This document shows positions 16,379 to 24,278 of a DNA stretch of 64,000 bases, piece after piece (the first letter of the stretch is position 1; each line of letters opens with the position of its first letter). Below the pieces are notes generated by a model. That model ran no database searches and was not told the DNA's origin. It worked only from the letters and a program-made list of their open reading frames with translations. Source of the DNA: Bacillus atrophaeus (lineage in GTDB: Bacteria; Bacillota; Bacilli; Bacillales; Bacillaceae). A program made the translations under genes and the position numbers. The DNA is taken from positions 186,001-250,000 of the forward strand of contig NZ_LSBB01000001.1 in the NCBI RefSeq assembly GCF_001584335.1, written 5' to 3'.

Positions 16379-17824
16379 ATGAGTAAAATCAGTTTTAAAG
16401 ACTATACATTAAGCGCTGAAATTGTAAGGGCGTTGGAAGGCTTAGGCTACATGAGCCCGACAGAAGTACAGCAAAAGGTAATGCCTCAAGCCCTTGAAAA
16501 AAAGGATCTTGTCGTGAAATCACAGACGGGAAGCGGGAAGACGGCTGCGTTTGGCATTCCGATTTGTGAAATGGCGGATTGGGACGAGAATAAGCCGCAG
16601 GCGCTGATCTTGACGCCAACCCGTGAACTCGCGGTTCAAGTGAAGGAGGATATCACAAATATCGGCCGTTTTAAGCGAATGAAGGCGGCGGCTGTTTTTG
16701 GGAAGTCCCCTTTTGACAAACAAAAAGCCGAACTGAAGCAAAAAACCCATATCGTCGTCGGGACGCCGGGACGTGTGCTGGACCATATAGAAAAAGGAAC
16801 GTTTCCTTTAGAACGTCTGAAGTATCTGGTGATTGATGAAGCCGATGAAATGCTGAATATGGGGTTCATTGAGCAGGTAGAGGCGATTATTAAGCATTTG
16901 CCGCGCGACCGAATGACCATGCTGTTTTCAGCAACACTTCCTGAGGACGTAGAACAGCTTTCACGCAAGTACATGAAGAACCCGGAGCACATTGAAATCA
17001 AAGCCGCCGGCCTGACCACAAAACATATTGACCATTCGGTTATTGAAGTCAGAGAAGAACATAAATTCTCCCTTCTCAAAGACGTTCTCGTGACAGAGAA
17101 TCCGGACAGTTGTATCATATTCTGCCGGACAAAAGAGAATGTGGACAAGCTGTCTGAAGAATTGGATGCTTTGGACTACCCTTGCGACAAGATTCACGGC
17201 GGCATGGTGCAGGAAGACCGATTTGATGTCATGAACGAATTCAAAAGAGGCGAGTTCAGATATTTAGCGGCGACTGATGTGGCAGCAAGAGGCATCGACA
17301 TTGAAAATATCACCCACGTCATCAACTATGATCTGCCTCTTGAGAAAGAAAGTTATGTACACCGGACGGGAAGAACGGGGCGCGCAGGCAACCAAGGAAA
17401 AGCGATCACATTTGTCACGCCGTATGAAAAAAGATTTTTAGCTGAAATTGAGGCCTATATCGGATTTGAAATTCCGCAAGCCGAGGCTCCTTCCAGAGAA
17501 GAAGTCTCCAGAAAGAAACCGGCATTTATTGAAAAATTGAATGACCGGCCGACGGTTAAAAAGGATAAGAGTGAGCAGCTAAATAAAGATATTATGAAGC
17601 TGTATTTTAACGGCGGAAAGAAAAAGAAAATCAGAGCGGTTGATTTTGTAGGAACGATTGCCAAAATTGATGGTGTGACAGCGGACGATATCGGGATTAT
17701 AACGATACAGGACAATGTCTCCTATGTTGATATCTTAAACGGCAAAGGCCCGCTTGTCTTAAAGGTCATGAAGAAAACGACTGTAAAAGGGAAATTGCTG
17801 AAAGTCAATAAAGCGAATAAATAA
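16379..17824 (+). CDS. dbpA: DEAD-box RNA helicase DbpA (YxiN)
   Basis: 481-residue ATP-dependent RNA helicase. Motifs in order: Q-motif (YMSPTEVQ), I (SQTGSGKT), Ia (PTRELAVQ), II (DEADEML), III (SAT), VI ([11 protein letters not shown]). The C-terminal about 75 residues form the RRM-like domain that in B. subtilis YxiN binds hairpin 92 of 23S rRNA, giving a role in large-subunit assembly. Length agrees with YxiN (479). SD AGAGGGAG. A TATAAT at about 16331 is a candidate -10. A terminator follows directly. Confidence 0.95.
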   Translation: MSKISFKDYTLSAEIVRALEGLGYMSPTEVQQKVMPQALEKKDLVVKSQTGSGKTAAFGIPICEMADWDENKPQALILTPTRELAVQVKEDITNIGRFKRMKAAAVFGKSPFDKQKAELKQKTHIVVGTPGRVLDHIEKGTFPLERLKYLVIDEADEMLNMGFIEQVEAIIKHLPRDRMTMLFSATLPEDVEQLSRKYMKNPEHIEIKAAGLTTKHIDHSVIEVREEHKFSLLKDVLVTENPDSCIIFCRTKENVDKLSEELDALDYPCDKIHGGMVQEDRFDVMNEFKRGEFRYLAATDVAARGIDIENITHVINYDLPLEKESYVHRTGRTGRAGNQGKAITFVTPYEKRFLAEIEAYIGFEIPQAEAPSREEVSRKKPAFIEKLNDRPTVKKDKSEQLNKDIMKLYFNGGKKKKIRAVDFVGTIAKIDGVTADDIGIITIQDNVSYVDILNGKGPLVLKVMKKTTVKGKLLKVNKANK

Positions 17825-17828
17825 AAGG

Positions 17829-17865
17829 AAATGGCCTGGACCCAAGGGGGAACAGGCCATTTTTA
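17829..17865 (+). terminator. Terminator of dbpA
   Basis: Stem ATGGCCTG (17831-17838) / CAGGCCAT (17853-17860), then TTTTT. Confidence 0.88.
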
Positions 17866-17867
17866 AA

Positions 17868-17945
17868 TCAATTAGTAAATTCTCCGTCGTAATCCGCCAG
17901 CTTGTCTCTGTAAGCGACACCTTCCTGGGCGATAAATTCAAATCA
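17868..17945 (-). pseudogene. Possible short coding relic
   Basis: On the minus strand a frame reads FIAQEGVAYRDKLADYDGEF and ends in a TGA, with a stop just before it. The residue mix looks protein-like, but there is no start or RBS, and it is only about 24 codons. It may be the tail of a lost gene; the family is not recognised. Confidence 0.25.
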
Positions 17946-17989
17946 GACACGCGGTCCGTCAATCGACATAGGACTGGCTTAAAGCTTCG

Positions 17990-19234
17990 TCACGCATTCT
18001 CAGGGACAAACGCCAGAATGATAATCCCAATCACAAACAAAACAATCAAGCTGAATACCGCGCTGGATGAGTCGCCGGTTAACTGGGCGGTAATGGCAAC
18101 GAGCAGCGGACCCATAATGGAGGCAAACTTTCCGAAAATGTTATAAAAGCCGAAGAATTCGTTGGCGTGTTTTTTCGGGACGAGCTTTGCGAAATAGGAG
18201 CGGCTTAATGCTTGAATCCCGCCTTGCGATGTGGCGACAAGCATGGCTAATATCCAGAAATCAAGCGTCGTTTCCAGAAAATAAGCGTAAATACAAACGA
18301 TCATATAGACAACAATGCCGGCGTACAGCATCGTTTTACCTGTGAATATCTCTGCAAGCCTTCCATATAAAATGGCAAAGGGCGCTGCGACAACCTGAGT
18401 GACGAATAGGATGATCAGCAAGTTGGCTGAACTGATACCCAAATCTGATCCATATGAGGTGGACATGGTAATAATTGTTCCCACGCCGTCAATGTAGAAA
18501 AAATAGGCGAGAAGGAATAGAAATAGCGCCCTGTATTGCTTGATATGCTTTAATGTTTTGCCGAGGCGCTTGAAGCTGTTCGCAATGAGTTGAGGTTCTC
18601 TTTCTATGTAATAACGCTGGTGTACATTTTTTAGTAAAGGAATGGAAAAGAGGCCCCACCATACAGCTGTAATGAGGAAGGCAATTTGGCTTGCGGCTGA
18701 GACGGAGAGGGGAATCATCCCTGTCTGTGCACACAAGATCACTGCAATGCTGAGAATGAACGGGATCGCGCTGCCGATATATCCTAAACCGAAGCCGCGG
18801 GCGGATACGAAATTCATCCGTTCCTCCGGCGTCACATCGACAAGAAACGCATCATAAAACACATTCGCACCGGCAAAGCCAATTGTGGAAACGGTGTAAC
18901 ATAATAATAAAAGCAGCCAGTGTTCACTTGGGATAAAAGCGAGCAGAGCGGTGCATGAAACACCTAACGTGAAAAAGAAAATAAAAAACTGTTTTTTACA
19001 TCCTTTGTAATCAGCAATGGCTCCCAAAATGGGTCCGAGCATAGCCAAAATAAATGTTGAAATGGCGATTGTATAGCCTAAATACGCAGTAGAATGAGCG
19101 GAGCTGACTCCTGAGCTCTCGGCAGCCGCTTTATAAAATAACGGAAACACGGCAGTTGTGATAATAATAGAATAAGCAGAATTTGCCCAATCATATAGAA
19201 CCCAGCTGTTCTCTTCTTTCGTAAAACGCTTCAT
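17990..19234 (-). CDS. yxiO: MFS transporter, UMF1/Atg22-like
   Basis: 414 residues with about 12 membrane segments. The N-terminus [20 protein letters not shown] is the signature of the UMF1 (Atg22-like, YxiO) major facilitator branch, together with [13 protein letters not shown] and the [20 protein letters not shown] loop. The substrate is not established, although related proteins move amino acids or siderophores. Single gene; SD GAGAGGATG precedes the ATG. It matches the strain-168 locus order dbpA-yxiO. Confidence 0.88.
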   Translation of the reverse strand: MKRFTKEENSWVLYDWANSAYSIIITTAVFPLFYKAAAESSGVSSAHSTAYLGYTIAISTFILAMLGPILGAIADYKGCKKQFFIFFFTLGVSCTALLAFIPSEHWLLLLLCYTVSTIGFAGANVFYDAFLVDVTPEERMNFVSARGFGLGYIGSAIPFILSIAVILCAQTGMIPLSVSAASQIAFLITAVWWGLFSIPLLKNVHQRYYIEREPQLIANSFKRLGKTLKHIKQYRALFLFLLAYFFYIDGVGTIITMSTSYGSDLGISSANLLIILFVTQVVAAPFAILYGRLAEIFTGKTMLYAGIVVYMIVCIYAYFLETTLDFWILAMLVATSQGGIQALSRSYFAKLVPKKHANEFFGFYNIFGKFASIMGPLLVAITAQLTGDSSSAVFSLIVLFVIGIIILAFVPENA

Positions 19235-19483
19235 AAACCAGCATCCTCTCCCGATAATGATAGTCTTATTGTATGAGAAAACGAGTGTCTCTTATGGAAT
19301 ATTCATGATGTTTTACAAAATATTTACCGTTTTCTCATCATATGCTTGCTTCGGGCTGTTTACTCCCGCAATGCTAAAGGGCCAAATGATTCTTTTGGTC
19401 ATTGCTCCTATAAGATATATTTGGTACGATTTAACTACAATTTTACAAAAAATTCTTCTGGCAAGCAGAGAGGAGACTCGATC

Positions 19484-20161
19484 ATGAAGCAACTAGGCTT
19501 AATAGTGAGCCTGCTGATCGCTGTCCTTGTGATAAGCGCTAGTGAAAACCATACGCAGGAACCAAAAAAGCAGGTTCAGACACCATCAGAAAAACACCTC
19601 ATAAAACCGCTGGGACATAAGAAACAGCGGGAATTTGAAGAATATGACAGCGAGATGCAGCTGGCGATCATCTTCAGCTCCGTCATGCAGGTGACGGAGA
19701 AGTTTGATTACGGCATCGGCAACCCGGAGTACTTTGTCCGCCGCACCATGACAAAGGAAGAATCAGAAAGCGCCAAGAAAAGCCTTGAAACTGTTAAATT
19801 AGAAAAAGACGAATTGCATAAGCAAAACAAAGAGGCTGTTGCCCTCCTTGAAAAATCCCGGCTTAGTGAGAAAAGCCGCAAAGAAAATGAGAAGCTCATC
19901 CAAAAGAGAGAAGACTTTTTCGATATCACAGACCAAATGATTGCTTTAATCAACAATGTCACGCCAAAAAACGCCCGGAAAACGAGAAAACAGCTTGATC
20001 TGCTAAAGAAACAGTACACCCAAAACAGTATCGATACGGGAAACCTAATGGATAAAATCGCCGATAAACAGGGAGTCGATGATACATCGTTCCGCAAGCA
20101 TCTCGATCACATCCTTCGTACGAACGGCGGCCGGCAGACGATGTTGACTGACATCTACTAG
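19484..20161 (+). CDS. Exported coiled-coil protein of unknown function
   Basis: 225 residues. A hydrophobic N-terminus (LGLIVSLLIAVLVISA) acts as a signal peptide or anchor without a lipobox Cys. The rest is highly charged and helical, with likely coiled coil around residues 85-175 (runs rich in E, K and L). An in-frame extension to 19346 is unlikely, because ATG 19484 has the SD AGAGGAGA. It resembles cell-wall-associated helical proteins such as YkyA only in general layout. It lies between yxiO and licT, the position of yxiP in strain 168. A strong terminator follows. Confidence 0.7.
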   Translation: MKQLGLIVSLLIAVLVISASENHTQEPKKQVQTPSEKHLIKPLGHKKQREFEEYDSEMQLAIIFSSVMQVTEKFDYGIGNPEYFVRRTMTKEESESAKKSLETVKLEKDELHKQNKEAVALLEKSRLSEKSRKENEKLIQKREDFFDITDQMIALINNVTPKNARKTRKQLDLLKKQYTQNSIDTGNLMDKIADKQGVDDTSFRKHLDHILRTNGGRQTMLTDIY

Positions 20162-20169
20162 AGTACCAG

Positions 20170-20195
20170 AGCTGAGGATATCCTCAGCTTTTTTT
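20170..20195 (+). terminator. Terminator before licT
   Basis: GCTGAGGATATCCTCAGC (20171-20188) is a perfect palindrome followed by seven T's. Confidence 0.9.
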
Positions 20196-20308
20196 ACGAA
20201 AACAGGTGCTTACCCAAAGATATTGACCTAGTCAAAAAAGAATGTACAATCAAGATGTAACATGTTTTATGAGAAAATCTATAGATAATTAGATGGGAGG
20301 GACATGTA

Positions 20309-21142
20309 GTGAAAATAGCCAAGGTATATAATAATAACGTGGTCAGTGTAATCAATGAGCACGATAAAGAGTCGGTCATCATGGGCAGGGGCATCGCTTT
20401 TCAAAAAAAGGCCGGCGATAAAGTGGACGAAGGCCGCATCGAGAAAATTTTCACCTTGGAAAACAAAGATGTATCAGAAAAATTCAAAACTCTTTTATAT
20501 GAAATTCCGCTTGAGTGTATGGAAGTGTCCGAAGAAATTATAAGCTATGCCAAAATGCGGCTGGGCAAAAAAATCAACGACAGTATATATGTTTCGCTGA
20601 CTGATCATATTAATTTCGCGATAGAACGCCATAAAAAAGGTTTAGATATAAAAAACGCTTTGTTATGGGAGACAAAAAGGCTCTATAAAGAGGAGTTTTC
20701 CATTGGCAAAGAAGCTTTATTGATGGTGGAAAAAAAGACGGGAATCTCTTTGCCTGAGGACGAGGCAGGCTTTATCGCGCTGCATATCGTAAATGCGGAG
20801 TTAAATGAAGAAATGCCGAATATCATCAGTATTACGAAAGTCATGCAAGAAACATTAAGTATTGTTAAATACCATTTTAATATCGAGTTTGACGAGGAAT
20901 CTTTGTATTATTATCGCTTCGTCACCCATTTGAAGTTTTTCGCGCAACGGCTGTTTAACGGAACATACATGGAAAGCAGTGATGATTTCTTATTCGAAAC
21001 AGTAAAGGAAAAGTATCATCGCGCTTATAAATGCACCGAGAAAATCAAGCAATATATACAAAAGGAATATGATTATGAGCTGACAAGCGAGGAATTGCTG
21101 TACCTGACGATTCATATTGAAAGAGTCGTGAAACAAACGTAA
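20309..21142 (+). CDS. licT: Transcriptional antiterminator LicT (BglG family)
   Basis: 277-residue RNA-binding antiterminator. The CAT RNA-binding domain spans about 1-56 (KIAKVYNNNVVSV). It is followed by PRD1 with His100 (LTDHINFA) and His159 (ALHIVNA), and PRD2 with His207 (THLKFFA) and His269 (TIHIERVV). PRD1 histidines take phosphate from the BglP system (inactivation) and PRD2 from HPr (activation). Targets in this window are the RATs at 1550 and 21240. GTG start behind GGGAGGGACAT. In strain 168 it sits directly before bglS, which is missing here. Confidence 0.96.
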   Translation: MKIAKVYNNNVVSVINEHDKESVIMGRGIAFQKKAGDKVDEGRIEKIFTLENKDVSEKFKTLLYEIPLECMEVSEEIISYAKMRLGKKINDSIYVSLTDHINFAIERHKKGLDIKNALLWETKRLYKEEFSIGKEALLMVEKKTGISLPEDEAGFIALHIVNAELNEEMPNIISITKVMQETLSIVKYHFNIEFDEESLYYYRFVTHLKFFAQRLFNGTYMESSDDFLFETVKEKYHRAYKCTEKIKQYIQKEYDYELTSEELLYLTIHIERVVKQT

Positions 21143-21175
21143 TGAAAAAAGGGATGTGTTATTTTATTTATAAAA

Positions 21176-21189
21176 TGAAAGCGTTGACA
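21176..21189 (+). promoter_or_regulatory. cre box in the former bglS promoter
   Basis: TGAAAGCGTTGACA, identical to the cre in front of bglP at 1483-1496, again overlapping a -35 TTGACA. Confidence 0.85.
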
Positions 21190-21239
21190 TCAAAAGGCTT
21201 GTATGGCAGTTTTTATGTAAATCTAAATATCTCGATATT

Positions 21240-21326
21240 AGGGTTGTTACTGATAAGCAGGCAAAACCTAAATGACTATTAGCGCAGGTGTTCGTTGCTG
21301 TCCTTGTAGTGGTTTAGGTTTTTTAT
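21240..21326 (+). promoter_or_regulatory. Second LicT RAT/terminator, without an intact target gene
   Basis: RAT at 21240-21269 (AGGGTTGTTACTG...AGGCAAAACCT) overlaps the stem AAAACCTAAA (21263-21272) / TTTAGGTTTT (21313-21322) plus T's. In strain 168 this element controls bglS (lichenase). Here it is intact but leads only into a broken GH1 fragment. Confidence 0.9.
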
Positions 21327-21350
21327 TTTCCAAACATGGGGGAATGTGGG

Positions 21351-21475
21351 ATGAGCTATCACAAACTCGCGGCATTTCCAGAGAACTTTTTTGGAGCGCT
21401 TCCACTCCCGCTATAAGGTCCCTGAACAAGAATCATACCGGATGGGGACGGAGACGTGAACTTTTTGGAAAATAA
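21351..21475 (+). pseudogene. 5' fragment of a GH1 beta-glucosidase gene
   Basis: After an SD-like GGGGG, ATG 21351 opens MSYHKLAAFPENFF. In the alternative frame FFWSASTPA continues the GH1 N-terminal signature FPxxFxWGxAtsAyQvEG. A one-base shift and then missing sequence destroy the rest by about 21475. It is a remnant of a 6-phospho-beta-glucosidase that had been under LicT control. Confidence 0.6.
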
Positions 21476-21536
21476 TCCATAAAAGGTATACAATTCTAGT
21501 TATTAACCGATATACTTCATATAAAAGGAGAAGGAG

Positions 21537-22655
21537 ATGGAGTATATGGTGAAAAAGAGAGGGAATTTATGGAGGTCGGCATTGATCTGGACCCTATTAT
21601 TATCAGTTTTCAGCCTTTTTATATGGACAGACGCTGCCTCTGCCAAAAGCTTGTTACATGAAAAGTCTATCTTAAAGAAACAAGAACAATTGAAAAAGGA
21701 AAATGAAACGGAAGACATCTCTTTAAATCAAACAGAAACTCTCGAACTTAAAACGGGGGAAAAACCGTTAAAAGTAACTAAACCTTCTAAAGAAAAAAAC
21801 TTTGCAGCCAGTTCAGTAAATAGCTCTGATGATCAAGTTTTTAATAATGAATCTTCTCTTAGTGACAGCAATCCGGATGATTTATGGCTTTTTAGCACAA
21901 CATCTGATAACACGCTCCTGACAAGGGTGCTGTCAGATAATACGGATTATTATTTGCAGTTGTATGTTGTAGACTGGGATACCGGCCAAGCAACTCCATC
22001 CAACATTATAAAGTCTGCGGGAGACTTAGTTGTTTTGAAAGAGCTGCCTGCAGGTGATTATTTAATCAGAGTGGCTTCTAATGGCGCCACGGGAGACAAG
22101 TATCATATTCAGCTGAATGCCAAAAATCCGGCAAATTTCACATCAGTAAAGTCAGTGACTTCGACTTTACAGCAATTTGTAGCAGGGTATGAAGATGGCT
22201 CAATTTATGCGAACGGAACATATATGTATAATGAGGAAACAAAAACAGCTTCATTCAGTTGGGAAAGAGTATTCTATTTTTCTTATGGAGACGGATATAA
22301 TCAGCGCACTCACTCTATTTCCAGTGTGAAAGTTAAGAATATCTCCGCCCCTATCACCTACAGTTCAAGCTATGCGAGTTCTAGTTCAGCCATCATGGTC
22401 TACTTAGATACAAATACATTATTTATGCACCATGTATCGGCTTACAAGACAGGCCAGGGGTATCAAGATTCGTTTGCAGATACACTTGGAAAAACAACCC
22501 CAAGACGGCTTGACACAGATGATTTGAATAATTATGGGGATCATATTCTCATAGTAGATTTGAAAACGGGGAAAGCCATTGACTTCTTTAGTGTGTTAAA
22601 TTACTACTATGCTTCAGGTGTGGAGAGGATACCGACAATTCAATACATGAACTAG
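21537..22655 (+). CDS. Secreted protein with pre-peptidase C-terminal (PPC)-like beta domain
   Basis: 372 residues. Signal peptide about 8-37 (SALIWTLLLSVFSLFIW, cleavage near ASA-KS), then a charged Glu/Lys/Thr linker to about 100. A beta-domain follows, with pattern DDLWLFSTTSDN...YYLQLYVVDWD...LKELPAGDYLIRVAS typical of PPC-like modules (about 117-200). A C-terminal beta-rich region of unknown fold is Tyr/Ser-rich. No catalytic motif is recognised. SD AAAGGAG before ATG 21537; ATG 21546 or GTG 21549 are alternatives. A strong terminator follows. It occupies the place where bglS/yxiA-type genes are expected, so it may be strain-specific. Confidence 0.65.
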   Translation: MEYMVKKRGNLWRSALIWTLLLSVFSLFIWTDAASAKSLLHEKSILKKQEQLKKENETEDISLNQTETLELKTGEKPLKVTKPSKEKNFAASSVNSSDDQVFNNESSLSDSNPDDLWLFSTTSDNTLLTRVLSDNTDYYLQLYVVDWDTGQATPSNIIKSAGDLVVLKELPAGDYLIRVASNGATGDKYHIQLNAKNPANFTSVKSVTSTLQQFVAGYEDGSIYANGTYMYNEETKTASFSWERVFYFSYGDGYNQRTHSISSVKVKNISAPITYSSSYASSSSAIMVYLDTNTLFMHHVSAYKTGQGYQDSFADTLGKTTPRRLDTDDLNNYGDHILIVDLKTGKAIDFFSVLNYYYASGVERIPTIQYMN

Positions 22656-22670
22656 GAAACTAACAATGTA

Positions 22671-22718
22671 AAGAGGCTGTTCAACGGATATTAATACCTG
22701 TTGAACAGCCTCTTTTTT
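22671..22718. terminator. Bidirectional terminator
   Basis: AAGAGGCTGTTCAAC (22671-22685) pairs with GTTGAACAGCCTCTT (22700-22714), followed by T's on the plus strand and A's preceding. It serves the secreted protein gene and citH. Confidence 0.9.
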
Positions 22719-24004
22719 TACAGCGAAATGATGCCAATCACCAAAGCGGCAATCGTCATGACAACAGTTGTGCCGATCGCCCATTTTAAAGTGAATTTTT
22801 GATGATCGCCGAAACTCACGCCCGCCATTCCCACTAAGAGATAAGTAGATGGAACGAGCGGGCTCAGCAGGTGAACAGGCTGCCCAAGCAAGGAAGCCCT
22901 TCCGATTTCAGCGGCATCTATTCCGTAAGCGGACGCCGCTTCAGCAATAATTGGGAGAACCCCGAAATAGTAAGCGTCATTAGACATGAAAAAAGTAAAC
23001 GGCATACTTGTGATGGCGGTAATCAAAGGCAGGTGCGGCCCCATGGACTCCGGGATGAGTGAAACAAGAGAATGCGCCATAGCGTCTACCATTTCTGTGC
23101 CCGAAAGGATCCCGGTAAAAATCCCGGCAGCAAAAACCATGGAAACAACGGCCAAGGCATTTCCAGCATGGGCGGCGATACGTTCCTGCTGTAATTTCAG
23201 GTTTGGATAATTGATCATGAGAGCGACAGCGAATGCAGTCATAAAAAGGATGGGAAGCGGAAGCAGGTTTGTCAATAAAGCGACCATTAAACCGATCGTC
23301 AGCAAGAGATTAAACCACAACAATCCAGGCCGTTTGAATGGAGATAACTCGATGCCCGCTGCTGCGTCTGGCTGATGGTCCAGCTCAATAATACCGAGTC
23401 TGTTCCGCTCCTTTTTCCCAAGGTAATAAGCAACGGCCAAAACCCATATTAAACCGGCGATCATGGCCGGAATCAGAGGAGTGAAGACTTCTGATGTTTC
23501 CAGCTTAAGAGAGGTCAATACCCTTGCGGTCGGCCCGCCCCACGGAATAATATTCATCACGCCGGAGCCAAGCATCGCGACCCCCGCTAAAATAAGGCGA
23601 TTCATGCCAAGCCGTTTATAAAGAGGAAGCATCGCGGCGATTGTGATCATGTATGTCGTCGTTCCGTCGCCGTCTAACGAAATCGCCATTGTCAAAACGG
23701 CTGTGCCGACCACAATTTTTAAAGGGTCCCCTTTTACAACTGTTAAGATTTTAGTAATCAGAGGGTCAAACAATCCTGAATCAATCATGATGCCAAAATA
23801 TAAAATCGCAAATAATAGCATAATGCCTGTCGGCGCAATGGATGTAACCCCATCCAGCATCATATCGCCAAGGTCTTTGGCAAATCCGCCGATAAGCGCA
23901 AAAACAATCGGAACCGTAATCAGAGCGATAAGAGCTGAGACCCGATTAGACATAATCAAATACATAAAGACGAAGATCATTAAAAATCCTAACATCGCGA
24001 GCAT
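22718..24004 (-). CDS. citH: Metal-citrate:H+ symporter, CitMHS family
   Basis: 428-residue inner-membrane transporter with about 12 segments. Family stretches include IAMLGSGVMNIIPWGGPTAR-like (VAMLGSGVMNIIPWGGPT), ISLDGDGTTTYMITIAAMLP and FFMSNDAYYFGVLPI. CitH of B. subtilis takes up citrate complexed with Ca2+, Ba2+ or Sr2+. The chosen ATG 24004 is preceded by GGGGGGA at good spacing; the TTG two codons upstream would be too close. A cre-like box at 24039-24052 lies in its leader. Gene order (next to katE) supports citH rather than citM. Confidence 0.88.
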   Translation of the reverse strand: MLAMLGFLMIFVFMYLIMSNRVSALIALITVPIVFALIGGFAKDLGDMMLDGVTSIAPTGIMLLFAILYFGIMIDSGLFDPLITKILTVVKGDPLKIVVGTAVLTMAISLDGDGTTTYMITIAAMLPLYKRLGMNRLILAGVAMLGSGVMNIIPWGGPTARVLTSLKLETSEVFTPLIPAMIAGLIWVLAVAYYLGKKERNRLGIIELDHQPDAAAGIELSPFKRPGLLWFNLLLTIGLMVALLTNLLPLPILFMTAFAVALMINYPNLKLQQERIAAHAGNALAVVSMVFAAGIFTGILSGTEMVDAMAHSLVSLIPESMGPHLPLITAITSMPFTFFMSNDAYYFGVLPIIAEAASAYGIDAAEIGRASLLGQPVHLLSPLVPSTYLLVGMAGVSFGDHQKFTLKWAIGTTVVMTIAALVIGIISL

Positions 24005-24038
24005 GGACAATCCCCCCTGATCATGTTTTCCAGAAAAA

Positions 24039-24052
24039 GAAAGCGCTTACCG
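24039..24052 (-). promoter_or_regulatory. cre-like box upstream of citH
   Basis: On the minus strand CGGTAAGCGCTTTC, containing the central GTAAGCGCTT core of cre. It suggests glucose repression of citrate uptake. Confidence 0.65.
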
Positions 24053-24090
24053 TAATGTGGTCAATCAGACTTCAGGTGCTTGGTCTCTTT

Positions 24091-24224
24091 AACATGTCAT
24101 TCAAAAACATGTTGTCCTATTTATGTATGAATCAAATGATGTATATATGCCAGTGAATCAGGATGGCTGGATTTATCCCAGAAATGAGTCTGGAAGTAGT
24201 TTATACGAAGCGGTGAAAGGGTAA
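24091..24224 (+). pseudogene. Short coding relic before katE
   Basis: A frame free of stops reads HVIQKHVVLFMYESNDVYMP and NQDGWIYPRNESGSSLYEAV, ending at TAA 24222-24224. It is protein-like but has no SD-preceded start and is preceded by a stop. Its last codons coincide with the sigma-B promoter of katE. Family unknown. Confidence 0.35.
24199..24224 (+). promoter_or_regulatory. Sigma-B promoter of katE
   Basis: GTTTAT-N14-GGGTAA is an excellent match to the sigma-B consensus (GTTTaa-N12/15-GGGwAw), about 50 bases upstream of the katE start. katE is a classic general-stress gene in B. subtilis. Confidence 0.85.
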
Positions 24225-24278
24225 TCGTACAGTAGATATTTTTGAATATGGAATGATGAAAATCAGGGGGAACAAAAC

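Noticed and set aside
16636-17148. 170-codon open frame antisense to dbpA
   Set aside because: Antisense shadow of a conserved helicase; no start signals and biased composition.
19346-19483. N-terminal extension of the exported coiled-coil protein
   Set aside because: ATG 19484 has a strong SD and begins a typical signal sequence; the extension is low-complexity intergenic translation.
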